From positions 1,364,001 through 1,428,000 of the forward strand of contig NZ_FOIZ01000001.1 of NCBI RefSeq assembly GCF_900109295.1: DNA of 64,000 nt. Direction: 5' to 3'. The stretch comes from Cognatiyoonia koreensis (GTDB taxonomy: Bacteria; Pseudomonadota; Alphaproteobacteria; Rhodobacterales; Rhodobacteraceae). Position numbers and translations under genes: made by a program. Position 1 is the stretch's first letter; each line of letters begins with the position of its first letter. The notes below the pieces were generated by a model. It was not told the DNA's origin and did no database searches. It saw only the letters and a program-made list of their open reading frames with translations. Below are positions 16,280 to 26,318 of this stretch, piece by piece.

Positions 16280-17235
16280 GCGGCTTTGCGCAGGCTCTCG
16301 ATTACCTCCGCCATGATACTGATCGCAATTTCCGCCGGTGCACGCCCGCCAATATCAAGGCCGACAGGCGCGTGGATGCGGGCGATTTGGGCCTCCGTGA
16401 ATCCTGCTTCTTTCAGCCGTGCGACCCGCTTTGCATGGGTGCGGGTCGATCCAAGGCACCCGAGGTAGAATACATCTGATTTCAAGGCCGCCATGATCGC
16501 CGGATCATCCAGCTTGGGATCATGGGTCAGCGTCACCACCGCAGTACGTGCATCCGGTTTCAAGGCCGCCATCTCCTCATCCGGCCAGCCATCAAGGATC
16601 GTCTCGTCCGGAAACCGCGCAGCCGACCCGAATGCGCCACGCGGATCGATCAGGATCGGGGCAAAACCGCAGGACCGCGCACATTGAACCAGCGTTTGGG
16701 CGATGTGCACGGCGCCCACGACAATCATGCGCAAAGGCGGATTGTGAACGCCGACATATGTCTTCTCATCTTCTGAGAGGCCAGACCGATCAAAGCGAAA
16801 CCGGTCTGGATAGTCCGCTGGCTGCGCCGTTTCACGGTCCGTCCCGCCAATCGCGGCAACATAGGCAATCGGTTGACGCGTCGCCAACGCCTCCAGCAGA
16901 TCGACCGGCATCACAGAACCAACGGGATCGACCAGAACGCGGATGCGACCCCCACATGCCAAACCGACGGCAAAGGCTTCATCATCACTGACGCCATAGT
17001 CCAGCAAACGCGAGCGCCCGTCCGCCATAGCCTCGAGTGCTTCTGTAATCACCGCACCCTCGACACACCCCCCCGAAACAGAGCCCGCCATCGTCCCGTC
17101 TTCGTCAATAACCAGCCAGCTCCCCACAGCTCGCGGAGCCGACCCCCAGGTTTCAACAACAATCGCAACAGCGACCTTGCGACCGGCACGATGCCAATCC
17201 AACGCTGTCAGCGGCAAAAGGTGGTCCGGTGTCAT
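16276..17235 (-). CDS. XdhC/CoxF-type Mo-cofactor maturation factor
   Basis: A 319-residue XdhC-family chaperone, which sulfurates and inserts the Mo cofactor into the large subunit. The N-terminal XdhC domain contains GSAPRAVGSWLVIDEDG and SGGCVEGAVI; the C-terminal Rossmann-like domain contains MIVVGAVHIAQTLVQCA and IHAPVGLDIGGRAPAEIAIS. I chose ATG 17235; an upstream TTG at 17247 is possible but less likely. It is translationally coupled with the next gene. Confidence 0.9.
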   Translation of the reverse strand: MTPDHLLPLTALDWHRAGRKVAVAIVVETWGSAPRAVGSWLVIDEDGTMAGSVSGGCVEGAVITEALEAMADGRSRLLDYGVSDDEAFAVGLACGGRIRVLVDPVGSVMPVDLLEALATRQPIAYVAAIGGTDRETAQPADYPDRFRFDRSGLSEDEKTYVGVHNPPLRMIVVGAVHIAQTLVQCARSCGFAPILIDPRGAFGSAARFPDETILDGWPDEEMAALKPDARTAVVTLTHDPKLDDPAIMAALKSDVFYLGCLGSTRTHAKRVARLKEAGFTEAQIARIHAPVGLDIGGRAPAEIAISIMAEVIESLRKAA

Positions 17236-17268
17236 CTGGTGATCCAATCTGATGGGTTGCGGGCCATC

Positions 17269-18510
17269 TCATAACAATCGCATGAGCCTGTGTTTTTCGC
17301 CAGCATCTTCGGGCCGTGTCAATGCATCTGCCAGCCCGGAAAGGGACGCGATGTTGTGACCTGCGCGAAAATGGGAAACATGCGGCAACATCTTTGCGAT
17401 GCCGCTGGCCTTTGGTGCGAACCCGTCCCAGCGCAGCAATGGGTTCAGCCAGATAACCTGGCGAGCGGTCAGAGACAGACGCTGCATTTCCTGTCCAAGA
17501 TCATAAGTCAGATCGCGATCCAGCCCATCTGTGATCAGCAGGACTACGGCACCCTGCCCCATAACCCTTCGCGACCAGTCCTTATTGAACCTGTGTAAGC
17601 AGGCAGCGATGCGTGTGCCGCCTTCCCAGTCCTGTGCTTCGCCGCCTGCGGCCTTCAGGGCATCATCGACGTCGCGGGCTTTCAGATGGCGGGTGATATT
17701 CGTCAGACGGGTTCCGAAGGTAAAGGCATGGACCTCTGCCCAGCCCTGCCCATGGGCCTGACTGACAGCGTGAACAAAATGCAGTACCGCGCGGGAATAC
17801 TGCGACATGGACCCAGAAATGTCGCAAAGAACGACAAGGTTGGGATAGCGCGTGCGGCGGCGTCGCGTGGCAAAGGCCTGCACCTCACCGCCTTTGCGCA
17901 TAGCCTGCCGCATGGTTTGTCGCCAATCCGGCAAATTACCTTTGCGCACTTGGGTGCGACGGGACATCAAAGGCGGGATCGGCAATCGAAGGGTTGAAAG
18001 AATGCGCTTGGCTGCAGCCATCTCCGACACACTCATTTGTTCGAAATCAAGCGTCTTCAGCCGCTCTATTGCCGTAGCCGTCTGACTTGCATCAATGTCG
18101 ATCTCAGTCTCGGGCTCTTCGCGCTGCTCGGGCAGATCAGGGACTTGCCCGTCCAGCAGGGCTTGCGCTGCGCGCCTTTCAGCAGGCTGGGCCAAGCGCT
18201 CTTCCTGTACGCCGCGCACCGCCGGTGTCAAAAAAGACATCATGTGCTCAAGGTATTGCGGATCGCGCCAGTAGAGCCGGAACACCTGCGCAAAGATCAA
18301 CCGGTGTTCGGGTCGGGAAACGAAACTGCTGTGCAAAGTCCAATAGAAATCCTCTTTGCGGGTGAACCCCGCAGCAGCAACAGCGCGAATGGCGTGTTTC
18401 AGGCGACCCGGCCCAATGGGCAAACCGGCACGCCGCAACGCGCGCGCAAAGTGCGCAATGTTATTTGCAAGTTTCGGGTCATCCGGCAGAGCTAATGCGG
18501 GAAACTGCAT
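17269..18510 (-). CDS. coxE: CoxE-like von Willebrand factor A domain protein
   Basis: A 413-residue VWA-domain protein. The MIDAS metal site is seen as DISGSMS in the C-terminal half, followed by a conserved Thr-containing segment (EGGTRI) and TDGLDRD. The N-terminal part is helical and resembles the CoxE family. CoxE acts with the MoxR-type ATPase CoxD in maturing the CO dehydrogenase active site in Oligotropha. It starts inside the coxD stop (TGATG), so the two are coupled. Confidence 0.92.
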   Translation of the reverse strand: MQFPALALPDDPKLANNIAHFARALRRAGLPIGPGRLKHAIRAVAAAGFTRKEDFYWTLHSSFVSRPEHRLIFAQVFRLYWRDPQYLEHMMSFLTPAVRGVQEERLAQPAERRAAQALLDGQVPDLPEQREEPETEIDIDASQTATAIERLKTLDFEQMSVSEMAAAKRILSTLRLPIPPLMSRRTQVRKGNLPDWRQTMRQAMRKGGEVQAFATRRRRTRYPNLVVLCDISGSMSQYSRAVLHFVHAVSQAHGQGWAEVHAFTFGTRLTNITRHLKARDVDDALKAAGGEAQDWEGGTRIAACLHRFNKDWSRRVMGQGAVVLLITDGLDRDLTYDLGQEMQRLSLTARQVIWLNPLLRWDGFAPKASGIAKMLPHVSHFRAGHNIASLSGLADALTRPEDAGEKHRLMRLL

Positions 18511-19394
18511 CAGGCCGGCAATGCGTCACGCGCTTCGTCAAGAATGCGTTTGGCTTCGGACCCTTGGAGCTTCTTGATATCATCCTGATACTTCAGGATG
18601 GCCCCAAGCGTGTCAGATATCACCTCTGGCGAAAGGTCGATCACATCGAGGGCAAGCAGGCATTTGGCCCAGTCGATCGTTTCCGCGACACCCGGATTTT
18701 TGAACAAATCCTCTTTACGCAACTGCTGAACGAAAGCCACGATCTCGCGGCTCAACGCTGCGCTGGCTTCCGGGGCGCGGGCATGCAAGATTTCCATTTC
18801 TCGGGCAAACGACGGATAATCCACCCAATGGTAAAGACAACGCCGTTTCAATGCATCGTGCACTTCGCGGGTGCGGTTGGATGTCAGAATGACAATGGGC
18901 GGCGTGGGGGCCTTGATCGTTCCACGCTCGGGGATTGTGACCTGAAAGTCCGAAAGGGCTTCCAGCAGAAATGCTTCGAACGGGGCGTCCGTGCGATCAA
19001 GCTCGTCGATCAGCAGGACAGGTGCGCCGCCGGGCTGGGGTTGCATCGCCTGCAACAAGGGACGTGCGATCAGATAGTCATCCGAAAACAAATCGTCCTT
19101 ATCCGCACCACCCTCCGCAGCACGGATGGCGATCATCTGCGCGGCAAAGTTCCATTCGTAGACAGCTGACGCGGCATCAAGACCTTCATAGCATTGCAGC
19201 CGGATGAGGCGACGGCCCAACGCCGATGACAGAGCCTTGGCGATCTCTGTCTTTCCTGTGCCCGCCTCTCCTTCCAAAAAGATCGGACGGCCCAGTTTCA
19301 GCCCAAGAAATACGACAGTGGCAAGGGCGCGATCACAGATATAGTTCTCTTTCGCCAGCGCATTCTGAACATCGTCGATACTGTCAAATGGCAT
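18510..19394 (-). CDS. coxD: MoxR-family AAA+ ATPase (CoxD-like)
   Basis: A 294-residue AAA+ ATPase: Walker A GEAGTGKTE, Walker B VLLIDELDR, sensor 1 VILTSNRTRE, and arginine-rich KRRCLYHW. CoxD is the unfoldase partner of CoxE in activating the molybdenum hydroxylase. I chose ATG 19394 because GGGAGG lies upstream at proper spacing and MPFDSIDDVQNAL begins the conserved region; the longer frame has no support. It is the first gene of the minus-strand cox operon and divergent from gcdH. Confidence 0.93.
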   Translation of the reverse strand: MPFDSIDDVQNALAKENYICDRALATVVFLGLKLGRPIFLEGEAGTGKTEIAKALSSALGRRLIRLQCYEGLDAASAVYEWNFAAQMIAIRAAEGGADKDDLFSDDYLIARPLLQAMQPQPGGAPVLLIDELDRTDAPFEAFLLEALSDFQVTIPERGTIKAPTPPIVILTSNRTREVHDALKRRCLYHWVDYPSFAREMEILHARAPEASAALSREIVAFVQQLRKEDLFKNPGVAETIDWAKCLLALDVIDLSPEVISDTLGAILKYQDDIKKLQGSEAKRILDEARDALPA

Positions 19395-19507
19395 TAAAAT
19401 CCTCCCGCCTCGCACCAGAACTGCACTTGGCAGCGCGGGCGTCAAGGCAGCGATTGCCCCTGCGCCCGCAAAGTCCTACATTTGAACCAACATAGGAACG
19501 GATCACC

Positions 19508-20731
19508 ATGAATCATGAAGCGCCAATCAAAGCTGCGGGTTTCGGACCCGATCTTGGACCATTCGATTGGTCGGATGCGCTACGGCTCGAAGACCAGCTG
19601 AGCGAGGATGAACGCATGCTGCGCGACGCAGCACGCACCTTTGCACAAGAAAAGCTCCAACCGGGTATCACGCAAGCCTACCGTGAAGCGAAGGCGGCAC
19701 CCGATATTTTCAAGCAGATGGGACAAGCCGGATTGCTTGGCGTGACCATCCCCGAGGCATTCGGCGGATTGGGGGCTAATTATGTGACCTACGGCCTTGT
19801 CGCGCGTGAGATCGAGCGCGTCGATTCCGGCTATCGCTCGATGATGTCCGTCCAGTCCTCTTTGGTGATGTATCCGATCCATGCGTACGGATCGGACGAA
19901 CAGCGGCAAAAATACCTGCCCGGCCTCGCGTCCGGCGAACTGATCGGATGTTTCGGCCTGACCGAACCCGACGCGGGTTCTGATCCGGGCGGCATGAAAA
20001 CAGTCGCCAAGAAAACATCCAACGGCTATCGGCTGACCGGATCGAAGATGTGGATCTCGAACGCGCCGATCGCGGATGTCTTCGTGGTCTGGGCCAAGTC
20101 AGAAGCGCATGTTGGCAAGATCCGCGGGTTTGTCCTTGAAAAGGGCATGACGGGCCTCAGCGCGCCAAAGATCGACGGCAAACTGTCTTTGCGGGCCTCA
20201 ATCACGGGTGAAATCGTGATGGATGGTGTTGAGGTCGGCGAAGAAGCGCTCCTGCCCGGCGTTCAGGGGCTCAAAGGGCCTTTCGGATGCCTGAACCGTG
20301 CGCGCTACGGTATCGCTTGGGGGGTCATGGGGGCCGCCGAATTCTGCTGGCACGCAGCACGTCAATACGGCCTCGATCGTAAGCAATTCGGCAAGCCGCT
20401 GGCGCAAACACAGCTGTTCCAGAAGAAACTAGCAGACATGCAGACCGATATCACGCTCGGGCTTCAAGGCGCATTGCAGGTAGGACGGTTGATGGATGAC
20501 GGCAAAGCGGCCCCTGAAATGATTAGCCTGATGAAACGAAATAATTGCGGAAAAGCTCTCGACGTGGCCCGCCACGCACGGGACATGCACGGCGGCAATG
20601 GCATCTCGGAAGACTTTCAGGTCATGCGACATATGGTAAATTTGGAAACCGTGAATACTTATGAAGGAACACACGACGTCCACGCCCTGATCCTTGGTCG
20701 TGCTCAAACGGGATTGCAGGCGTTCTTTTGA
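19508..20731 (+). CDS. gcdH: Glutaryl-CoA dehydrogenase
   Basis: A 407-residue acyl-CoA dehydrogenase that converts glutaryl-CoA to crotonyl-CoA plus CO2 in lysine, tryptophan and glutarate breakdown. Motifs include [14 protein letters not shown] (FAD/substrate site) and the C-terminal [20 protein letters not shown], whose Glu in YEGT is the catalytic base of glutaryl-CoA dehydrogenases. The length and the N-terminal [19 protein letters not shown] fit the family. It stands alone, divergent from the cox operon. A hairpin without a T run follows at 20747-20772. Confidence 0.94.
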   Translation: MNHEAPIKAAGFGPDLGPFDWSDALRLEDQLSEDERMLRDAARTFAQEKLQPGITQAYREAKAAPDIFKQMGQAGLLGVTIPEAFGGLGANYVTYGLVAREIERVDSGYRSMMSVQSSLVMYPIHAYGSDEQRQKYLPGLASGELIGCFGLTEPDAGSDPGGMKTVAKKTSNGYRLTGSKMWISNAPIADVFVVWAKSEAHVGKIRGFVLEKGMTGLSAPKIDGKLSLRASITGEIVMDGVEVGEEALLPGVQGLKGPFGCLNRARYGIAWGVMGAAEFCWHAARQYGLDRKQFGKPLAQTQLFQKKLADMQTDITLGLQGALQVGRLMDDGKAAPEMISLMKRNNCGKALDVARHARDMHGGNGISEDFQVMRHMVNLETVNTYEGTHDVHALILGRAQTGLQAFF

Positions 20732-20746
20732 CGATCAATAGCCGCA

Positions 20747-20772
20747 AAAGTGGCGCAACCGATGCCCACTTT
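20747..20772. other. Hairpin between gcdH and the next gene
   Basis: AAAGTGG and CCACTTT form a 7-bp perfect stem separated by 12 nt. No T run follows, so it is not a standard terminator. It could be an RNA structure in the leader of the downstream gene or a decayed terminator. Confidence 0.3.
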
Positions 20773-20836
20773 CGCCGCAAAGAAACGGCAAAACCAAAGG
20801 TCTTGAACGACAGGACATAGCGAGTGGAGAACAGCA

Positions 20837-21799
20837 ATGACTGATCATGCGTTAAGCTTTGAAACTGATCTCACCAAGCTCGATGTCGCCACTTGGGAAG
20901 AACGGATCGACGACATAGCCGAGGAATACGGCTATTTCGAACCGCTTGGCGACGATCACATGGTGGCATTCCTAGATGCCGGTCCAAAACTGCTCGTCAC
21001 CTTTGAAACTTACGAAACGATCAGCAAATTGAATCCGGATGCGGAACCGCGCGGTTTCCGCTTTGCCCGCGAGGACGGCTGGTCCGTGCTTTGTCTGGTC
21101 GCAAAGCAAGAAAGCTGGTTCCGCCACCCTGCAGTGTATGGCTATTTCGACCGTCTTGTTGATGACGGCTTCTTTGAAGATTTCGACAATGTCGTTTTTC
21201 ACGGGGCACATAGCTGTGGCTATGCGGCTGCCACGTACAGCGTGGCCGCACCCGGCGCGACAGTGCTTGCACTACGCCCGCAAGCAACCCTTGACCCGCG
21301 GATTGCAGGCTTTGACCCACGATACAGAAGCGAACGCCGCACAGATTTCACGAGCCGTTACGGTTACGCACCCGATATGATTGATGGCTCCAACCACACC
21401 TTTATAGCATTCGATCCGGCGCAAAGGCACGATGCGATCCATGCCGCCTTGTTCACCCGCAAGAACGTTACACAGCTGCGGTGCCACAGTCTCAGCTGGC
21501 GGATCGATGCCGCCTTCGATGCAATGGGAATCCACGATCAACTGATCCGGGACGCGATGAACGGCACCTTGACGGCAAAGGCGTTCGCCAAGGCGATGCG
21601 CGCGCGGTGGAATCAAAAGACGGTGGTGCGCACGCTCTTTCAAAGAGCATTTCAGACCGGACACAAGCAACTGGCCGCAAACGTCTGCGCCTTCGTGCTT
21701 CGCCAGTCAGACGATCCATACTTCGCCGAAAAGCTGAAAGAACTTTCCAGTCAGGGGATCACACCTTCACGGCCCCTCACACCAGAAGCTGCTGAATAA
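20837..21799 (+). CDS. Conserved protein with alpha/beta-hydrolase-like nucleophile elbow
   Basis: A 320-residue soluble protein. I recall close relatives in Rhodobacterales databases labelled phosphoadenosine phosphosulfate reductase, but none of the CysH hallmarks are here: no PP-loop, no CC or CxxC motif. The segment VVFHGAHSCGYAAA looks like a hydrolase nucleophile elbow (G-x-S-x-G-like: A-H-S-C-G) after a beta strand, and a conserved-looking WNQKTVVRTLFQRAF follows later. Function is not known. GTGGAGA precedes the start. It is convergent with the exported protein gene, 2 bp apart. Confidence 0.7.
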   Translation: MTDHALSFETDLTKLDVATWEERIDDIAEEYGYFEPLGDDHMVAFLDAGPKLLVTFETYETISKLNPDAEPRGFRFAREDGWSVLCLVAKQESWFRHPAVYGYFDRLVDDGFFEDFDNVVFHGAHSCGYAAATYSVAAPGATVLALRPQATLDPRIAGFDPRYRSERRTDFTSRYGYAPDMIDGSNHTFIAFDPAQRHDAIHAALFTRKNVTQLRCHSLSWRIDAAFDAMGIHDQLIRDAMNGTLTAKAFAKAMRARWNQKTVVRTLFQRAFQTGHKQLAANVCAFVLRQSDDPYFAEKLKELSSQGITPSRPLTPEAAE

Positions 21800-21801
21800 G
21801 A

Positions 21802-22437
21802 CTACTTGCTAAGGCGTGTCAGGCTGATAGCCGGAGATGACGCCGGCGCTTCACCATCTGTCTGGCTGATCAACAGATAGCCGGCCTCAAGGGCCGGAAG
21901 ATAATCATAGGTCAGCGTCAGGCCCCCACCATCGTCCGGCCAATCATAGCGCACCTCTGTCGGAAGCACGTCGTATGTACAGCCCGACAGGTCAATAGTT
22001 GTCGGCGCACCAACATTTATACTGAACACCTCCGGACGCAATGAGCCATCCGAAAACACATTCGTTGTACGCCCCTGCCACGCGGTCCCGGTCTTTGGTT
22101 TGGGCAAACTGTCCAAAGGTGCGTCGAACTCGATCTTCAACAGATCACTGGCGATGGGCCGACCATTTTCAAGTGCAACTTCTTCGATAACATATAGCGC
22201 ATAAGGCCCGACAAAGCGCGTCGGCGCGCGGTTATCACTGAATTCGATCCGTTCGATGTGGCCGTTGCCGATCCGGCGCAGGGTCTGCGTATCTCCGGCC
22301 TCGAATGTTATGGTAACACCGCGCGCCAGATCGCGGGCCGTAAAGCAACGATCCTGTGCCGCAAGTGTCATCGGCAAAAACAAAAACGCACCAGTGATGC
22401 CGGTACAAATCATCGCATTCGAAATCACAGTTTTCAT
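21802..22437 (-). CDS. Exported protein of unknown function
   Basis: A 211-residue protein with a clear Sec signal peptide (MKTVISNAMICTGITGAFLF followed by LPMTLAAQ, cleavage likely after AAQ or LAA). The mature part is beta-rich with two Cys residues (CFTARDLARGV, DLSGCTYDVLP) that could form a disulfide. It likely lies in the periplasm. I do not recognise a family. It directly abuts the end of the small membrane protein gene upstream and so is probably cotranscribed with it. Confidence 0.7.
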   Translation of the reverse strand: MKTVISNAMICTGITGAFLFLPMTLAAQDRCFTARDLARGVTITFEAGDTQTLRRIGNGHIERIEFSDNRAPTRFVGPYALYVIEEVALENGRPIASDLLKIEFDAPLDSLPKPKTGTAWQGRTTNVFSDGSLRPEVFSINVGAPTTIDLSGCTYDVLPTEVRYDWPDDGGGLTLTYDYLPALEAGYLLISQTDGEAPASSPAISLTRLSK

Positions 22438-22713
22438 CTACTTGCCGTCAATCGCTTTTTTGATGATCCCAATGATGCGCAATCCAAAGTATCCGATGGT
22501 CAGACCAAGCGCGATGCTGAACGCGTTGCCGCTATGCAGCGCGAGTGCAAGCAAGGATGCGAGAATCAACGCGATCAAAAGCGAAATCACGCGGGTTTCG
22601 CTCATCTCAAGTTCCATGTGTTTGCGCAGGCTTTCTGCAATCGTTTCGCCAACAGCGCCCTCGATCACCGGCACAAGAAACCCGGCCCCAACAGCGATAA
22701 GAAATCCAAGCAT
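22438..22713 (-). CDS. Small membrane protein of unknown function
   Basis: A 91-residue protein when started at ATG 22713 (MLGFLIAVGAGFLVPVIEGA), which has GGGAGA upstream; a longer version starting at 22749 lacks a ribosome site. It has about three hydrophobic helices: residues 2-16, a central VISLLIALILASLLALAL, and a third FSIALGLTIGYFGLRIIGII, with a basic tail. Its stop is directly followed by the start of the exported protein gene. Function unknown. Confidence 0.65.
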   Translation of the reverse strand: MLGFLIAVGAGFLVPVIEGAVGETIAESLRKHMELEMSETRVISLLIALILASLLALALHSGNAFSIALGLTIGYFGLRIIGIIKKAIDGK

Positions 22714-22823
22714 CCTCAATCTCCCAAGGTGGAATTGCGTTTGAACCACTATGCGGCGGGGCGCGCCATAGGTGCAAGTGTCGACGCACTGACCCTATGG
22801 TCATGCTCGCCGATCCGGCGTAA

Positions 22824-23885
22824 ATGAGTCGCATGCCCGATAAAGACATCACAGAACTGACGATCACCCGCCCCGACGACTGGCATTTGCATCTGCGCGA
22901 CGGATCCATGTTGCGTGCTGTGCTGCCAGAAACATCGCGGCACTTCGGACGGGCGATCATCATGCCCAATCTTGTCCCACCGGTTGTCACGGCCGAACAG
23001 GCGAACGCCTATCGTGGTCGGATCATGTCGGCAGTGCCCGCTGGGGACATGTTCACCCCGCTCATGACGCTCTACCTGACAGAAGACACTGACCCGGCTG
23101 ATGTGGCCGCCGCCCACGAAAACGGCATCGCGACCGCTGTGAAACTCTATCCTGCAGGTGCCACAACAAATTCCCAATCCGGCGTGCGTAATTTTGACAA
23201 GATCCGTCCAGTACTCGATGTGATGGCCGAAATTGGTATGCCGCTTTGCGTGCACGGCGAAGTAACTCATTCAGATGTGGATATCTTCGACCGAGAAGCG
23301 GCATTCATCGACAAGGTTCTGAAGCCAATCCGCAAGAAAAATCCCGACCTGCGGGTGGTCATGGAACATATCACGACCGATGTCGCTGTGGACTATGTGC
23401 GCGATACGCCTCGTAACCTTGCGGCCACGATCACGACCCACCACCTGATCATCAACCGCAACCACATACTGGCCGGCGGCATTCGCCCCCACTATTACTG
23501 CCTGCCGGTCGCCAAGCGTGAAAAGCATCGCGTAGCGCTGGTGCAGGCGGCAATCTCGGGTGACAAACGTTTCTTTCTTGGCACCGACAGCGCACCGCAC
23601 CTTGACCCGCTCAAGCTGCAGCCCTGTGGTTGTGCCGGTATCTTCTCGGCAACAAACACGCTGTCCTGCCTCGCCGAAGTCTTCGACGCGGCTGGAGCCC
23701 TGAAAAAGCTGGAAGCATTCACCTCGCTCAACGGCCCACTCTTTTACGGTCTCGAACCGAATCCAGAGAAAATCACGTTACGCAAAGGTGAACCGGTCTC
23801 CTACCCGGAAAATATCCAAACTGCAGAAGGCCCGGTGACAGTGTTTGATCCTGGTTTCCCGCTCCATTGGTCGGTCGAAACGTAA
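22824..23885 (+). CDS. pyrC: Dihydroorotase (class II)
   Basis: A 353-residue zinc amidohydrolase that closes carbamoyl-aspartate to dihydroorotate in pyrimidine synthesis. Metal ligands appear in HLHLRDG, the carbamylated Lys in [13 protein letters not shown], His residues in CVHGEV and MEHITT, and the active-site Asp in FLGTDSAPH. The E. coli-like length marks class II. ATG 22824 or ATG 22833 (MPDKDITEL) could start it; neither has a strong ribosome site. It is followed by pyrE after 51 bp, giving a pyrCE pair. Confidence 0.95.
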   Translation: MSRMPDKDITELTITRPDDWHLHLRDGSMLRAVLPETSRHFGRAIIMPNLVPPVVTAEQANAYRGRIMSAVPAGDMFTPLMTLYLTEDTDPADVAAAHENGIATAVKLYPAGATTNSQSGVRNFDKIRPVLDVMAEIGMPLCVHGEVTHSDVDIFDREAAFIDKVLKPIRKKNPDLRVVMEHITTDVAVDYVRDTPRNLAATITTHHLIINRNHILAGGIRPHYYCLPVAKREKHRVALVQAAISGDKRFFLGTDSAPHLDPLKLQPCGCAGIFSATNTLSCLAEVFDAAGALKKLEAFTSLNGPLFYGLEPNPEKITLRKGEPVSYPENIQTAEGPVTVFDPGFPLHWSVET

Positions 23886-23936
23886 GAATGATCGGCACCA
23901 CGTCCCCGTTTCCCAAATCAACAGAAAGACAGCGCG

Positions 23937-24605
23937 ATGATCCCTTCCTCGTTCCCGACTAAAGACGAAATTGCGAAACTGAGCGCGGGAATGCTTCTGG
24001 AAATCGGTGCGATCTCTTTTAACGCCAAGGAACCGTTCACTCACGCCTCGGGCAAAAAAGCCCCGACATATGTAGACTGTCGCAAGCTCATCTCATTTCC
24101 GCGCATCCGCAGCACGCTGATGGATTTTCTCACTGTGACGGTCATGCGCGAATGCGGGTTCGAAGCCTTCGATAACATCGCAGGCGGCGAAACCGCAGGC
24201 ATACCGTTCTCCGCCCTTGTGGCTGAACGGCTCGCGCTGCCGATGACCTATGTGCGCAAAAAGCCAAAGGGCTATGGCAAGAACGCCCGGATCGAAGGCG
24301 TGATGCAAGAAGGCCAGCGCGTCCTTCTGGTAGAAGACCTTACGACAGATGGCGGTAGCAAACTGTCCTTCGTGGACGCAATCCGCGAAACAGGTGCGAC
24401 CTGCGACGCCACCGCCGTGATCTTTTTCTACGGAATCTTTGACGGCGTTGAAAAGGCGCTTGCCGATCACGGGGTGAAGCTGGTTCACCTTTGTACATGG
24501 TGGGATGTGCTTGCCGAAGCCAAGGCGCGCGGGGCCTATGACACGCAAACCCTTGAAACTGTTGAGGCCTATCTGCGCGACCCTTCCGGTTGGGTGCCTG
24601 CGTGA
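23937..24605 (+). CDS. pyrE: Orotate phosphoribosyltransferase
   Basis: A 222-residue enzyme that joins orotate and PRPP to give OMP. The PRPP-binding motif appears as [13 protein letters not shown], the flexible-loop basic residues as [13 protein letters not shown], and substrate contacts as [17 protein letters not shown]. It works in the step two after dihydroorotase, so the adjacent pyrC fits. The segment after it (24606-24821) holds DnaA-box-like sites before dnaB. Confidence 0.96.
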   Translation: MIPSSFPTKDEIAKLSAGMLLEIGAISFNAKEPFTHASGKKAPTYVDCRKLISFPRIRSTLMDFLTVTVMRECGFEAFDNIAGGETAGIPFSALVAERLALPMTYVRKKPKGYGKNARIEGVMQEGQRVLLVEDLTTDGGSKLSFVDAIRETGATCDATAVIFFYGIFDGVEKALADHGVKLVHLCTWWDVLAEAKARGAYDTQTLETVEAYLRDPSGWVPA

Positions 24606-24610
24606 TTTTC

Positions 24611-24719
24611 TTGTCCACAGGGGTGTGGATCGGAGGTTCAAAGAATCGCAATCACGTGATAGATGTAGTCAAACGGCGCAAGTGTACCGCGACATCTGGG
24701 GCTGATTGAGTTATCCACA
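24611..24719. promoter_or_regulatory. Cluster of DnaA-box-like sites upstream of dnaB
   Basis: TTATCCACA at 24711-24719 is an exact match to the DnaA 9-mer TTATNCACA. TTGTCCACA at 24611-24619 has one mismatch and faces TGTGGATCG at 24624-24632 across GGGG, which together also form a TCCACA/TGTGGA hairpin. A further TGCCCACA occurs at 24722-24729. The sites are 103-211 bp upstream of dnaB. They suggest DnaA control of dnaB; nothing else here supports an origin (no AT-rich unwinding tract, dnaA, parAB or gidA). Confidence 0.5.
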
Positions 24720-24821
24720 TCCTGCCCACAGGTTTGTTCGCGCCTTATGCACGAAAACGCCAATATAGCCCTGACCAGAAGACATGTGTAGGACATGCAG
24801 CGGGGCAACAGGGACAGGCAA

Positions 24822-26318
24822 ATGAACGAGATTACTGCATTCAATCCAACCGGAATCCAGGCCGCTGAAGCAGATACGATGCCGCATTCCATCGAGGCTG
24901 AACAACAGCTTCTGGGTGCCATCCTGACCAACAATGACATCTATGACCGGGTTGCCAGCATCATCGGCCCCAAGCACTTTTATGATCCTGTGCACGCCCG
25001 TATTTTTGAAACTGCGGCCAATCGGATTGCAAAGAATGCGCTGGCCAGCCCCGTAACGCTGAAGGCATTTCTGGAAGACGACGAAGGCCTCAAGGAACTT
25101 GGCGGACCTGCTTATCTGGCCCGTCTGGCGGGTGCGGCGATTTCCGCCTTCGCGGCACGCGATTACGCACAGATGATCTATGACTTTGCGATCCGGCGCG
25201 AGCTGATCGCTCTGGGCGAAACCGTCGCCGCCAAGGCCCGCAAGGTCGATGTCGAATCCGAACCCAAGGAACAAATCGTTCAAGCCGAACAGGAACTCTA
25301 TCAACTCGCCGAACAAGGCACGTCCGAAAGCGGCTTCCAGAGTTTCCTCAAGGCGGTGACCGATGCGGTCAACGTCGCGAACGCGGCCTACCAGCGCGAT
25401 GGCGAACTTTCAGGCATTTCTACGGGGCTGGACGACCTTGATAAGTGGTTGGGTGGATTGCATAAATCCGACCTCGTCATTCTTGCCGGACGGCCATCGA
25501 TGGGCAAGACCTCCCTTGCAACGAACATCGCTTTCAACGTCGCGAAAGCCTACAAGAAAGGCGTGAAACCCGACGGGACCGAAGGTGCCATCAACGGCGG
25601 GGTTGTCGGTTTCTATTCACTTGAAATGTCGGCCGAGCAGCTGGCGTCTCGGATTTTGTCCGAGGCGTCAGAAATCCCGTCGACGCAGATCAAATCCGGC
25701 GACATGACCGAAGCCGAATTCCGCCGCTTCGTCGATGCCGCCAAAAGCCTTGAAGCCTGCCCACTCTTTATCGACGACACGCCTGCTCTGCCAATTTCGC
25801 AACTGGCTGCCCGCGCGCGTCGGCTGAAGCGAACCCATGGGCTTGATGTGCTGATGGTGGACTATCTGCAGCTTGTGCGCGGCACGGGCCGCAGTGAAAA
25901 CCGGGTGAACGAAATTTCGGAAATCACGATGGGACTCAAGGCGATTGCAAAGGAACTGAACATCCCGGTCATCGCGCTGTCCCAGCTGTCCCGTCAGGTT
26001 GAAAACCGCGAAGACAAACGCCCCCAGCTTTCCGACCTGCGTGAATCAGGCTCGATCGAGCAGGATGCCGATGTCGTTATGTTCGTCTACCGCGAAGAAT
26101 ACTACAAAGAACGCGAAAAACCCGGCGATCACGAGATGGAGAAGATGGCCGCTTGGCAGGAAGAAATGGCGCGACTGCACGGCAAGGCCGAAGTCGTGAT
26201 TGGCAAGGCCCGTCACGGTCCGATCGGCCATGTTGAACTCTCGTTCGAAGGCAAGTTCACACGCTTTGGCAATCTCGTGAAGCCGTGGCAGCAGGACGCT
26301 GGCGACCGAAACTTCTAG
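24822..26318 (+). CDS. dnaB: Replicative DNA helicase DnaB
   Basis: A 498-residue hexameric helicase. The N-terminal DnaG-interaction domain starts near MPHSIEAEQQLLGAILTNND; the RecA-type motor has Walker A GRPSMGKTS (about residues 223-231), Walker B VLMVDYLQLV, and motif ALSQLSRQVENREDKRPQLS. Residues of the DnaB family such as DLRESGSIEQDADV are intact. I chose ATG 24822 (MNEITAFNP); an ATG at 24795 would add nine residues. It is not phage-like and is the single chromosomal copy type. Confidence 0.96.
   Translation: MNEITAFNPTGIQAAEADTMPHSIEAEQQLLGAILTNNDIYDRVASIIGPKHFYDPVHARIFETAANRIAKNALASPVTLKAFLEDDEGLKELGGPAYLARLAGAAISAFAARDYAQMIYDFAIRRELIALGETVAAKARKVDVESEPKEQIVQAEQELYQLAEQGTSESGFQSFLKAVTDAVNVANAAYQRDGELSGISTGLDDLDKWLGGLHKSDLVILAGRPSMGKTSLATNIAFNVAKAYKKGVKPDGTEGAINGGVVGFYSLEMSAEQLASRILSEASEIPSTQIKSGDMTEAEFRRFVDAAKSLEACPLFIDDTPALPISQLAARARRLKRTHGLDVLMVDYLQLVRGTGRSENRVNEISEITMGLKAIAKELNIPVIALSQLSRQVENREDKRPQLSDLRESGSIEQDADVVMFVYREEYYKEREKPGDHEMEKMAAWQEEMARLHGKAEVVIGKARHGPIGHVELSFEGKFTRFGNLVKPWQQDAGDRNF

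Noticed and set aside
24606..24821. Replication origin at the DnaA boxes
   Set aside because: No AT-rich unwinding tract, dnaA, parAB or gidA genes nearby; control of dnaB is a simpler reading.
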